Origin: a virus
IMG/VR virus record: IMGVR_UViG_3300009136_000024
Location: 1-34,147 of that record
Strand: one strand, 5' to 3'
Length of the DNA stretch: 34,147 nt
Numbering within the stretch: the first letter of the stretch is position 1; each line of letters begins with the position of its first letter. The position numbers and the translations under genes are program-made. Under the pieces are notes generated by a model that did not search any database, was not told the origin of the DNA, and worked only from the letters and a program-made list of their open reading frames with translations. Shown here one piece after another: positions 15,275-22,304 of the stretch.

Positions 15275-16803
15275 GCTGCCATCAGCCAAGGAGCTGCATT
15301 CCACGTGCCGTCCGGCAGGATGTTGATGAGCTGTCGCTTGCCATTCGGGTGGATGATGGCGTGTGTGTTCATCCAGCTCGACGGTCCCTTCGTGTATTCG
15401 AGGGACAGATAGGTGCTGGTACCAACTTGGTAACAGCCACGCGTGATGCCCGGCGAGTGCGAGTGCCCGATGATCGAGCGCACTCCGATGTCAGCGAGCA
15501 CCTGCCGTGAGCCCCAACGTCCGTTCGGTCCAACATCGCCATGCATGGTGATCAGGATGCCCTTGATCAGCACGGGCTCGTCGCGCCCAGGGAACATCGT
15601 CTTCGTTTCCATCTTGCCCTTGCACCAGAGAGCGAAGGGGTCGGGCATCTGCATCTGGCGTTCGGTCATGCGTACTTCGCTCAGCACGGCTGACATCATC
15701 TCGTGATATAGCTTCGCGTTCCACGGCTCGTCAGCGATCTTCACTTCCTTCAGCCAGCGGGCGAAGTGCTCGTTGTGGTTCGAGGAGACGACGACGTTCG
15801 TGCAGTCATCGGGAGTGGTGCCATCGATGAACTCGCGTGTGGCGTTCAGCTCATCCTCGATCCGCTGCAGCCCCCACTCGTGCTTCGCATACTGAGTGAA
15901 CGCATTGCGCTGGTGGTGGTGCGAGATCGAGTACCCATCCAACACGTCATGGATGGCACGAATCTTCGGCCGCAGCACACGGGAGATCGAGTCTTCATTG
16001 TCGAAGGTCGCTTTCCGTACCACTTCCGAATGCCATAGAGCATGCGAGTCGCCCGTGATCAACCCCTCGACTCGGATGTTATGCTTCGACTCCTTCGCGC
16101 TGTAGTAGCGGTCGAGGTCGAAGAACGCGCCGTTCTCCTGCATGGCGACGTGACGCAGATGGAAGTACTTCCCCTGCTTCTCGACCACGTTGAAGCCCGG
16201 GGTGTGATGGAACTCAGCTCGGGCACCGGCTCGGGTCGTGCTGTAGTTCTTACGCGACAACGAACCAGTCGAGTGCAGGATCACCGGTAGCTCTGCCTGG
16301 GGAGTCGCTACCGTCTGCATCGCAACCTGGGAGTGACCGATGATGCAGGATTGCCCCTGCGACATCGGCTGGAACCCCGACAGCGGGTTCACAGCCGTGG
16401 CCTGCACTCGAACGTGGCCCATCACCTTGAGCTTGGGGTGCAGAGGGATCTCAGAGTCACAGAGGTACGGGACCACTTCCTTGGGCCACCAGTAGTCCTC
16501 TTGTGCACCGAAGCCAGTCGGGTTCTTGTACCGAACCGGGATCACCAGAAGCTCTGCCTCATTCTCATCGCAGTATCGCTTCACTGCATCGAGCTTCGGC
16601 ATGTCGATCTTGGTGTTGTTCTGGGCGCACGTGACGACGAACCGCTCACCCTTGGCTAGAGCCCGAACTTCCTTGGCGCTCTTCTCGAACACCAGTTCGG
16701 GCTTGCCCTTGAGGAACTCGTCCAGTTCCTTCTGCTTGGCGGCGGGGTCTATTGCCCGCGTGCGGCTCTTACCGGCCACGTCGCTGAGCCCTTCCACGGA
16801 CAC
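15271..16803 (-). CDS. Large calcineurin-like metallophosphoesterase (possibly T5 A1-like DNase)
   Basis: 510 residues from GTG at 16803; GTG at 16779 has a better upstream GGAAGGG and overlaps less with the upstream gene. Metallophosphoesterase motifs are visible in order: GDSH at 251-254, VVSSNHNEHFARW near 338-350, TMHGD at 419-423 and IIGHSHSPG at 444-452. Together these give the Asp, Asn and His ligands of a dinuclear metal site. About 240 N-terminal residues precede the core and are not recognised, apart from a basic start. Size and motif order recall the T5 A1 protein linked to host DNA degradation, but I could not check this. It lies upstream of the endonuclease VII gene. Confidence 0.75.
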   Translation of the reverse strand: MSVEGLSDVAGKSRTRAIDPAAKQKELDEFLKGKPELVFEKSAKEVRALAKGERFVVTCAQNNTKIDMPKLDAVKRYCDENEAELLVIPVRYKNPTGFGAQEDYWWPKEVVPYLCDSEIPLHPKLKVMGHVRVQATAVNPLSGFQPMSQGQSCIIGHSQVAMQTVATPQAELPVILHSTGSLSRKNYSTTRAGARAEFHHTPGFNVVEKQGKYFHLRHVAMQENGAFFDLDRYYSAKESKHNIRVEGLITGDSHALWHSEVVRKATFDNEDSISRVLRPKIRAIHDVLDGYSISHHHQRNAFTQYAKHEWGLQRIEDELNATREFIDGTTPDDCTNVVVSSNHNEHFARWLKEVKIADEPWNAKLYHEMMSAVLSEVRMTERQMQMPDPFALWCKGKMETKTMFPGRDEPVLIKGILITMHGDVGPNGRWGSRQVLADIGVRSIIGHSHSPGITRGCYQVGTSTYLSLEYTKGPSSWMNTHAIIHPNGKRQLINILPDGTWNAAPWLMAA

Positions 16804-17047
16804 AATTCTGGATGTGGTTGTACAGAGCAGTCTCTCCTCTCGGGAAGTCGAAGTTGTCGACTAGGAACCGATGGAACGCAGCCAGACTCTGCTCGGTGTC
16901 ACCAACATCCTGAGCCTTTGCGAACGCGACTATAGCGTCCTTGATTGGCTTCGGTCCTGAGCACGTCTCACACCTCATGCTTCGCGTCTTGGGACTTTTC
17001 AGGAAATCACTCAGCGCCTTTGCGCTGGTACTCTTCTTCGCAGCCAT
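16769..17047 (-). CDS. Small CxxC/helical protein, possible small terminase-like or DNA-binding protein
   Basis: 92 residues from ATG at 17047 with AGAGGTGG upstream; longer in-frame extensions have no ribosome-binding site. A basic start (MAAKKSTSAKALSDF) is followed by MRCETCSGP and a helical part ending FPRGETALYNHIQNCVRGR. A CxxC element followed by a helical part ending in an LYNHI-type helix resembles small phage DNA-binding proteins, sometimes small terminase-like. It is the first gene after an operator-like leader and probably opens the transcription unit running to the head genes. The terminase idea is weak because no large terminase follows. Confidence 0.6.
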   Translation of the reverse strand: MAAKKSTSAKALSDFLKSPKTRSMRCETCSGPKPIKDAIVAFAKAQDVGDTEQSLAAFHRFLVDNFDFPRGETALYNHIQNCVRGRAQRRGR

Positions 17048-17065
17048 CCACCACCTCTTTGTTGT

Positions 17066-17100
17066 GTTCCCCTTACCACCACATCGCAGAGTAGGGGAAC
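17066..17100 (-). promoter_or_regulatory. Leader hairpin upstream of the 17047 gene
   Basis: On the minus strand GTTCCCCTAC pairs with GTAAGGGGAAC (one bulged A) around a 14-nt loop, giving about 10 pairs. It ends a few bases before the AGAGGTGG ribosome-binding site, so in mRNA it would sit at the edge of the initiation region. A regulatory leader or mRNA-stabilising 5' stem is likely. Confidence 0.55.
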
Positions 17101-17106
17101 GTGAGT

Positions 17107-17135
17107 ACGAATGCAAATGCATTCGTGAGCGTCAA
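17107..17135 (-). promoter_or_regulatory. TTGACG element followed by a 20-bp palindromic operator candidate
   Basis: ACGAATGCA (17107-17115) and TGCATTCGT (17118-17126) are a perfect 9-bp inverted repeat with a 2-bp centre. TTGACG lies at 17135-17130 on the minus strand, three bases away. The palindrome occupies the spacer and the expected -10 position, where the hexamer (ATTCGT) is a poor match. This is a classical repressor-operator geometry for the gene at 17047, though the promoter itself is weak on paper. Confidence 0.5.
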
Positions 17136-17144
17136 TCGGAACGA

Positions 17145-17726
17145 CTACCTGTTGATCCTTCGGTTCGTCAACTCTTCATCGCTCACTACAACTTCACGAA
17201 GCGAGTAACTCCCGCCTACGTCAAATGCACGATTGACAACCCAGCCCTTCACCGTAGCCAGTCTCTTCGGTCGCCACCCAGTCACCAGTCCTGTTGGATC
17301 GATGATCATGAGTCCCGCCTCCATCACCATGACGACTGGCACCACCCCGTCGCCGTTCACCTTCTCCGCTAGTCCCATCAAGACGCGCACATCAGCAGGC
17401 ATAACCTCGTCGCACAACCACATCGTCATCATGCACGCACCGAACGGAGAGAGATGATCTTTCGCCATCGTCTCTTCAAACGTCGGCCACTTCTCCTCGA
17501 CTGGGCCGGGACGCTTGCGGTAGATGCTTCTCATCTTCACGTGCACCCGGAAGCACATGCGGTAGATGTTGGCGAGCAGGAATCGAGCCGCATCGGCCCA
17601 CAGAGGGCCAAGCATGTCCAGTTCCGTCTCTTCCTCTTCGTTCGTCGCCTGGGCCTCTATCCAAGCACGGATGTACTTCTCGTGCTTGTCTACGCCCTCG
17701 TGGGCCTCAAGTCTCCAGGCTTGCAT
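17145..17726 (-). CDS. Hypothetical protein
   Basis: 193 residues from ATG at 17726; a TTG at 17747 would add seven. Both starts overlap the end of the upstream gene, and neither has a strong ribosome-binding site. The N-terminal half is helical and acidic (WIEAQATNEEEETELDMLGP). Residues about 55-80 are basic (VKMRSIYRKRPGP), and the C-terminal half is hydrophobic beta-like (GVVPVVMVMEAGLMIIDPTG). The internal TTGACGTA near 17219 is coding here. No family was recognised. It is the last gene before the operator-like leader at 17107-17135. Confidence 0.7.
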   Translation of the reverse strand: MQAWRLEAHEGVDKHEKYIRAWIEAQATNEEEETELDMLGPLWADAARFLLANIYRMCFRVHVKMRSIYRKRPGPVEEKWPTFEETMAKDHLSPFGACMMTMWLCDEVMPADVRVLMGLAEKVNGDGVVPVVMVMEAGLMIIDPTGLVTGWRPKRLATVKGWVVNRAFDVGGSYSLREVVVSDEELTNRRINR

Positions 17727-18048
17727 GACCGGACTTCGCAGCGTCAACCACTGCCTGGGCTGCCGTCAGCTTGGCTTCCGCCGCACGCACCATCTTGGCC
17801 TGCCGTTCCGCCTGCGCCTTGCGCGCCCGGAAGATCGCCCGCTTCTGTCGTCGGATCAGCCGCGCCTGCAAGCCGTCGACTGCCGCTCGGTTCTTGTGGT
17901 TCGGGTTCTTCGTGCACAGCATGCGCGCGACCTGATACTCGGTGATCAGAGACTCGTCGCTCTTGCGCCTCACCTCTGCTTGCTTCGGGTGCACGCCGCC
18001 GCGAGTGCTGAGGTTCCCAACCGTCTGTCCGCGATTCGACTTCTTCAT
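17707..18048 (-). CDS. Basic helical protein of unknown function
   Basis: 113 residues from ATG at 18048, directly after the upstream TAG, with GGAGGAG just before. The protein is strongly basic and alanine-rich, with a long predicted helix from LQARLIRRQKRAIFRARKAQ to KLTAAQAVVDAAK. A single pair of cysteines is absent, so zinc binding is unlikely. Such proteins can bind nucleic acids or act as small scaffolds. The alternative frame over the same stretch is proline- and glycine-rich and lacks a ribosome-binding site, so it was not chosen. Confidence 0.7.
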   Translation of the reverse strand: MKKSNRGQTVGNLSTRGGVHPKQAEVRRKSDESLITEYQVARMLCTKNPNHKNRAAVDGLQARLIRRQKRAIFRARKAQAERQAKMVRAAEAKLTAAQAVVDAAKSGHASLET

Positions 18049-18420
18049 CTACTCCTCCAGTGCTGCCATCCAAAGTGTACGCCAATCGTCTTCACCGCAC
18101 CTCACGGTGACGTTGGCGCGCATGTACTCCACGTGTGCACGCATGTGCACCTGCCGGTGGATGTTGCACCACACGGTCGGCTCGGGCACCTCGACCACCG
18201 GGAGGTAGCCGTCGTCATCGGGATCGTAGGCTCCGATGTTCTTGTGCCGGAGCCTGTCGAGTGACTTTGAGTACGCGACGATCGAGTCGTGGTTCCACAC
18301 CACGCTCGCCTTCTTCAGAGCCGCCTCTAGCTTCTTCTGGGCGCGACCCAGGCCAGCGTTGAAGCCCGTCTTGAATTCGTTCGCGATCCGCATCTCCATC
18401 ACTTTGTTTTCCAAGCTCAC
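18049..18420 (-). CDS. Hypothetical protein
   Basis: 123 residues from GTG at 18420, overlapping the upstream stop as GTGA. The first third is a basic amphipathic helix (FNAGLGRAQKKLEAALKKAS). The later part has DPDDDGYLPVVEVPEPTVWC and HRQVHMRAHVEYM, with several histidines and two cysteines. The family is not recognised. It is the middle member of three small genes in one unit downstream of the DNA ligase, so a role in DNA metabolism is possible but unproven. Confidence 0.7.
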   Translation of the reverse strand: MSLENKVMEMRIANEFKTGFNAGLGRAQKKLEAALKKASVVWNHDSIVAYSKSLDRLRHKNIGAYDPDDDGYLPVVEVPEPTVWCNIHRQVHMRAHVEYMRANVTVRCGEDDWRTLWMAALEE

Positions 18421-18740
18421 ATCAACCCCAGTGCTTTCTTCTCGGTGTCCGTGAGCTTCGCCAGAGCCCGGTTCGCGAGAGCGACCGCCTCTTCCTTTTC
18501 CTTGTCGCGCTGACGGCGGGACTTGTCGAAAGCGTCATGCTCCCGGCCCCACTTCAGAACCCAGGGCTCGAATGCTTCCTCCAACTCGTGGCGAGTCTTC
18601 AGGGTCTTCATGCCCGCCCACAGCGCGCACGCTACGCGCGTTGCCATGTCGAGGTTGCTGGCGTGCTCGCCATAACGGATGGCGTTCTGCTGCTTCTCCA
18701 TCTCGGCGCATTCGCCGGGTGTCGGTCCTACGCAGGGCAT
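18417..18740 (-). CDS. Hypothetical charged helical protein
   Basis: 107 residues from ATG at 18740, which abuts the ligase stop (TAG ATG). The start MPCVGPTPGECAEMEKQQNA has two cysteines. The rest is helical and highly charged (KSRRQRDKEKEEAVALANRA). Its stop overlaps the next start as GTGA. No family was recognised. Tight coupling to the ligase suggests co-expression. Confidence 0.7.
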   Translation of the reverse strand: MPCVGPTPGECAEMEKQQNAIRYGEHASNLDMATRVACALWAGMKTLKTRHELEEAFEPWVLKWGREHDAFDKSRRQRDKEKEEAVALANRALAKLTDTEKKALGLM

Positions 18741-19622
18741 CTACATGTCCTCCTTCGATCGGAAGCCGAGGAACACCGGGAAGCGAGGCTTGCCCTCGTC
18801 CTTGGCTCCTGCGGGCTGGAACTTGTACTTGACGATCTTGCCAACCGGCTGGCTCTGCCAGAACATCAGCCGCTGCGCGGCGGTGTACCCAGTGCCGATC
18901 TCGAACTCGACCCCAGTGGTCAGGTCGCGCACAGCGAACTTGCCCAGGCTGCCCTTGCCAACCTTGCCCTCCTTCGCGGAGCTTCGCTCGGTGCGACCGA
19001 GAGCATTCGTCTTGGCGGGGTTCAGGTTGGCCTGCTCCTCGATGCATCCGAGGATCTCAGCCTCACTGTCCTCGAACCGCTTGAGCTTCAGCATGCCCTG
19101 CTCGTTCTTCGTCGAGCGGCCGAACTTGTACGTGTGGTTGGGGCAGCGCGTGATCACGCCCTCGAAGCCATCTTCGAGGCACTCGATCTCGAACTCCAGA
19201 AGCTCTTCGGGAGTCTCGCAGATGCGCGGTCGCACGAACTTGATGAAGCTCGGCAGACCCTGCGCCGTTTCCGCGAGAACCTGCAGGCGCTGCACGTAGG
19301 TGCCCTTCGCCATCCACAGGTCGAACACCCAGTACTCGAACATGGGCTCACCAGTGCGCTTCATGACTGCACTGGAGACGGTCCCGAAGTCCTTGGCCCC
19401 AGGCACCATCAGCTCTCCGTCCAGACCCTCGACGCCTAGCATCGTCAGAGTCTCGCGGATGTGGATGTTCTGGATGTCCTTCAGGGTGCGAGACTTCGGT
19501 GCCCCGCCCTCCATGGTGAGACAGCGGATGCCATCGAACTTCGGCGTCGCGATCAGCGGGAATCGCAGGATCGCGAAGTCAGCTTCGGTGATGGTCTTCG
19601 AGCAAGCGAGCATGGGTTTCAT
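18741..19622 (-). CDS. ATP-dependent DNA ligase
   Basis: 293 residues from ATG at 19622, which overlaps the RapZ-C gene stop as ATGA; the longer in-frame extension is arginine-rich shadow sequence. Nucleotidyltransferase motifs are in order: I, KFDGIR at 28-33 with Lys28 as the AMP-bearing residue; III, FEYWVFDLW at 95-103; IV, EGVITR at 154-159; V, LKLKRF at 178-183. A C-terminal OB-like domain follows (GKFAVRDLTTGVEFEIGTGY, then GKIVKYKF). The length fits compact phage DNA ligases. It seals nicks during replication, recombination or repair. DNA rather than RNA specificity is inferred from the OB domain and motif spacing. Confidence 0.9.
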   Translation of the reverse strand: MKPMLACSKTITEADFAILRFPLIATPKFDGIRCLTMEGGAPKSRTLKDIQNIHIRETLTMLGVEGLDGELMVPGAKDFGTVSSAVMKRTGEPMFEYWVFDLWMAKGTYVQRLQVLAETAQGLPSFIKFVRPRICETPEELLEFEIECLEDGFEGVITRCPNHTYKFGRSTKNEQGMLKLKRFEDSEAEILGCIEEQANLNPAKTNALGRTERSSAKEGKVGKGSLGKFAVRDLTTGVEFEIGTGYTAAQRLMFWQSQPVGKIVKYKFQPAGAKDEGKPRFPVFLGFRSKEDM

Positions 19623-20014
19623 TCTGTGTTCTCCGGGTGCTGTGTGTGGGAAACGGTGATCGTGTGATCGACGTTCTTCAGGTTGCCCCGAAGAGCGATA
19701 GCGAGTTGCTCGGCGCAGTAGACGGAGCGGTGATGCCCACCCGTGCAGCCGAAGCCGATGCGGTACTGGAAGCCGCCGTTCGTGCGGCGCGCCTCGTTCT
19801 CGATGCCAGCCTGGGCGAGGTGCGCCACGTGGGTGACGAAGTCGCGAACCTGGGGGAACCGCGCGAACCATGTCTTGACCGCCTCGTCTGTTCCGTTGAG
19901 GGGTCTGAGGTCGCAGTTGCGGTAGGGGTTCGGGAGGAAGCGCGCGTCGAGCTGTAGGTCGCTCTCGTAGGACGCACCGTACTTGTGTCCAAAGCTGAAA
20001 ATCGTGATGTCCAT
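19619..20014 (-). CDS. RapZ C-terminal-domain-like protein (RNase adaptor-like)
   Basis: 131 residues from ATG at 20014. A TTG at 20032 overlaps the upstream stop as TTGA and would add six residues, but a -10 box lies exactly 6 nt before the ATG. The protein matches the C-terminal half of RapZ: TIFSFGHKYG (4-13), LDARFLPNPY (22-31), LRPLNGTD, then IGFGCTGGHHRSVYCAEQLA (86-105). In enteric bacteria this domain binds the sRNA GlmZ and senses glucosamine-6-phosphate, while the N-terminal GTPase-like half is absent here. A stand-alone phage version could bind host RNA or interfere with envelope-precursor control. The ligand is unknown. Confidence 0.88.
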   Translation of the reverse strand: MDITIFSFGHKYGASYESDLQLDARFLPNPYRNCDLRPLNGTDEAVKTWFARFPQVRDFVTHVAHLAQAGIENEARRTNGGFQYRIGFGCTGGHHRSVYCAEQLAIALRGNLKNVDHTITVSHTQHPENTE

Positions 20015-20020
20015 AGCGGT

Positions 20021-20049
20021 AGTGTAGCTCAACTTCCTTCGTTCGTCAA
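20021..20049 (-). promoter_or_regulatory. Promoter candidate, leaderless geometry, for the RapZ-C gene
   Basis: TTGACG at 20049-20044, 17-bp spacer, TACACT at 20026-20021 on the minus strand, then exactly 6 nt to ATG at 20014. Transcription from this promoter would begin at or next to the A of ATG, giving a leaderless mRNA. The promoter lies inside the end of the upstream 67-residue gene. Confidence 0.6.
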
Positions 20050-20232
20050 CGTATCAAGGTCTGCGCGCTTCTGCTCGATCTCCGTCAATCGGCAATCGAA
20101 ACGGTAGAGGCGCTTGCATGCTTGGCATTCGAGGTGCATCGCACCATCGATGATGAGGTCGCCCTTCGGCCCACCCAGGGCGAGCTTCCCGCACTTGCAC
20201 TCGAACCGTGGGAAGCTCCCCTGGTATTTCAC
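20029..20232 (-). CDS. Small zinc-finger protein
   Basis: 67 residues from GTG at 20232, sharing GTGA with the stop of the DUF6011-type gene. ECKCGK near residue 11 and ECQACKR near residue 35 give a four-cysteine zinc site, with LYRFDCRL following. The C-terminal helix ends LTEIEQKRADLDTLTNEGS and carries the -35 part of the next promoter in its codons. The family is not named; a small nucleic-acid-binding or adaptor protein is likely. Confidence 0.7.
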   Translation of the reverse strand: MKYQGSFPRFECKCGKLALGGPKGDLIIDGAMHLECQACKRLYRFDCRLTEIEQKRADLDTLTNEGS

Positions 20233-21398
20233 TTGCAGCCTCCGCAGTCGACCAGCATGCCCTCGGGCGTGAGATCCTTGCCCGTGTCCATGCAGACTTC
20301 GCAGGTGAAGCCGAAGTCCTGGGCCACCGGCTCGGGAGTCGCCATCTCGATCGCCTCAGCGGCCTCTGCCGCGAGATCGATGCCTACGATGACCGCCGGT
20401 GCCTCTTCGGCCTCGATCGGCTCTGTGAGGCCAGTTGCCGCCACAGCCTTCGCGAACCCCTGGACGCCGGTGACCGCGGTGCCAGTGGCCTTCGCCAGCT
20501 TCTGCATCTGCTCGACCGCGTCGCCCATCTCGATCCACTTCGAGGGGCTGGCCTCGACCTTGAACGAGTCGGGGTTGGCGACCTCCACCACGTTCTGCTT
20601 GGTGGTCGGAGAGAAGAACGTGCCGGTGCCAGCGGGCTGGAACGTGGCGTCCGCCGGGATGGTGACGCCAGCGGCCTTGGTGGCCTTCTTGCCCCAGGGC
20701 AGATCGAACTTGGAGGCGCACACCGGCCCGTAGCCCATCGCCTTGCTGTCGACCGTGTCGATCGCCTTCGCGCAGAAGCAGCAGTGCATGGTCGAGAGAC
20801 CGTAGGCGGTACCCATCTTCGTGGGGTCTTTCGCGAACTCGACCACGAACGCCTGGATCTCGGTGCTGGCCTTCGGTGCCGGGTGATACACGCCGTCCTC
20901 GATGCGCCCGTAGTAGTGCGACTGCCCGTACGCGCCACCGCTCGTGATCATGACCTGACCCTTGAACTTCGAGGCCTTGCCAGCGATCTTGAAGCCGACG
21001 CGCGGAGTGTTGGGGCTCTTCTCGGAGGGCTTGAACTTGATCTGCGGGCGCTTCTTGCCGCCCTTGGCGAAGACGAAGTCTTCGGCCTTCTTCAGCATCT
21101 CGTAGAGCGCGGTGCCCACGATGTGGTTGAGGGGAGGAGCGGGAGGCGTGCTGACCACGTCCTTGAGTGCGTTCGCCAGCGGCGTCAGAACGACGTTGCC
21201 CGGGTTGATCACCGACTGCGCCTTCTCGGCGTAGACGCGAACCCAGTGCTGCTGCTTGGGGGAGTTGGTCCCGTACTTGGCTTTGCCAGCCAGGAGGGAC
21301 TTCACGAAGCCCTGGGACTTGAACGGGATCGCGTCCATAGCCGCGGGGTTCTTGAAAACTTCGTACGCTTCTTCGATTGAGATCTTCGGGTCTGCCAT
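20229..21398 (-). CDS. DUF6011-type zinc-containing protein
   Basis: 389 residues from ATG at 21398 with AAGGAGACTGAC upstream. Residues 204-230 (MHCCFCAKAIDTV and YGPVCASK) match the DUF6011 pattern of a CxxC knuckle followed by GYGPxCA, common in phage and bacterial proteins linked to DNA handling. Residues about 30-60 (FVKSLLAGKAKYG, PKQQHWVRVYAEKA) resemble the N-terminal part often found with it. The region of residues 160-200 is a conserved-looking beta part (SHYYGRIEDGVYHPAPKAST). A second CEVC/CGGC pair ends the protein after a low-complexity alanine-glutamate stretch. The biochemical role is unknown. It has its own promoter at 21423-21451. Confidence 0.75.
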   Translation of the reverse strand: MADPKISIEEAYEVFKNPAAMDAIPFKSQGFVKSLLAGKAKYGTNSPKQQHWVRVYAEKAQSVINPGNVVLTPLANALKDVVSTPPAPPLNHIVGTALYEMLKKAEDFVFAKGGKKRPQIKFKPSEKSPNTPRVGFKIAGKASKFKGQVMITSGGAYGQSHYYGRIEDGVYHPAPKASTEIQAFVVEFAKDPTKMGTAYGLSTMHCCFCAKAIDTVDSKAMGYGPVCASKFDLPWGKKATKAAGVTIPADATFQPAGTGTFFSPTTKQNVVEVANPDSFKVEASPSKWIEMGDAVEQMQKLAKATGTAVTGVQGFAKAVAATGLTEPIEAEEAPAVIVGIDLAAEAAEAIEMATPEPVAQDFGFTCEVCMDTGKDLTPEGMLVDCGGCK

Positions 21399-21422
21399 GT
21401 CAGTCTCCTTCAGTGTGTTCTC

Positions 21423-21451
21423 AGATTAGGAGAAGGAACCGCGTACGTCAA
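21423..21451 (-). promoter_or_regulatory. Promoter for the DUF6011-type gene
   Basis: TTGACG at 21451-21446, 17-bp spacer beginning TACGCGG, TAATCT at 21428-21423 on the minus strand. About 24 bp later comes the ATG at 21398 with a good ribosome-binding site. The TGA inside TTGACG is the stop codon of the upstream gene at 21448. This is one of the best sigma70-like promoters in the window. Confidence 0.75.
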
Positions 21452-21642
21452 GGCTTTCTGCGAGATTCTCTGTGCTCGCGGCACTCCTCAGTATGAGGAA
21501 ACGCTTTGCGTGCGAGCCACAACAGCCAGAGTTGCACACCGGCGAAAGCCACAAGAAAGAGAGCCAGGAAGGAGAATGCGTTGTCAGCCGCGTCCGATGC
21601 CCGCCGATTGAACCTGCAGCCAGGGCAGCCGGGGCGGTGCAT
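21448..21642 (-). CDS. Small membrane protein with N-terminal CxxC
   Basis: 64 residues from ATG at 21642 with AGGAGAT upstream. The start MHRPGCPGC could bind metal or be lipid- or redox-active. One transmembrane segment spans AFSFLALFLVAFAGVQLWLLW (residues about 22-42), followed by a basic and histidine-containing tail. The family is not recognised. Its stop codon lies within the next promoter. Confidence 0.7.
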   Translation of the reverse strand: MHRPGCPGCRFNRRASDAADNAFSFLALFLVAFAGVQLWLLWLARKAFPHTEECREHRESRRKP

Positions 21643-21652
21643 GGGGCATCTC

Positions 21653-21991
21653 CTAGTCCTCGTCGAGTCTCCCTACGATAGCCTGTGCGCCGTCGATCAG
21701 CTCGTTGAGGTTCTCACACCTGGGGCACTGGTCTGGCGTGCAGCAACAGGGCACGTCGTCGGTGGCTAGTTCGCGCACGAAGTCGGCGATGTCGTCGTCG
21801 ATCGGCTGGATGCTCACGCGTGCATCGCGGATCTTCTCTTGCAGCGTGGCGACTTCGCCGTCGTCCAGGGGCGGAAACGAATCTCCACCCGTCGCCGTCT
21901 GCACGAGATGTGGGCTCGGCCGCGTCGACCGAGACCAGAGGCTAAGTGCGGCCCGAATCGTCGCTAGCTCACGAGGTTCGAGGATCTTCAT
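21653..21991 (-). CDS. Hypothetical protein with C-terminal cysteine cluster
   Basis: 112 residues from ATG at 21991, with CTGGAGCAC about 11 nt upstream and a 23-nt overlap with the previous gene. The N-terminal part is helical (EPRELATIRAALSLWSRS). The C-terminal part has CCCTPDQCPRCENLNELIDG, four to five cysteines that could bind zinc. No family was recognised. It ends 10 bp before the next gene. Confidence 0.65.
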   Translation of the reverse strand: MKILEPRELATIRAALSLWSRSTRPSPHLVQTATGGDSFPPLDDGEVATLQEKIRDARVSIQPIDDDIADFVRELATDDVPCCCTPDQCPRCENLNELIDGAQAIVGRLDED

Positions 21992-22304
21992 CGGGCGTGT
22001 GCTCCAGAGCTTTCTTGATGAAGGGCGCGAACAGCTCACCATAGAGTGGCCTCACGTACTCCCTGGCACAGAGGTCGAGCGCAGCCGCCGCGCGTCGCGG
22101 GTCGAGGCGATCGTCGAGAGCCATGACCTCTTCCACCGACACGAGGAAGAACGGCTTCACACCGTTCTGGTTCAGCAGCGCGAGTGCGTGCTTCACACGC
22201 GAGCGACGCATCGCCTCGTAGTCCATCTCGGTCATGCCGCGGTCGTCCACGGGCGTGCCTTCAGGAATCTCGATCGGTTTGTCACTCAGCGGAGAGTTAG
22301 CCAT
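21969..22304 (-). CDS. Hypothetical helical protein
   Basis: 111 residues from ATG at 22304 behind GGAGG, overlapping the upstream stop by 8 nt; a TTG four codons upstream is possible. Residues 20-60 (MTEMDYEAMRRSRVKHALAL) and the C-terminal half (RRAAAALDLCAREYVRPLYG) are mostly helical with balanced charge. No motif was recognised. It belongs to a run of small overlapping genes downstream of the HD hydrolase. Confidence 0.65.
   Translation of the reverse strand: MANSPLSDKPIEIPEGTPVDDRGMTEMDYEAMRRSRVKHALALLNQNGVKPFFLVSVEEVMALDDRLDPRRAAAALDLCAREYVRPLYGELFAPFIKKALEHTPDEDPRTS

Noticed and set aside
17216-17226. TTGACGTA inside the 17145-17726 gene as a promoter
   Set aside because: It codes for residues of the protein and the hexamer 17 bp downstream (CTTCGT) is not a -10 box. 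Kept only in the motif count.
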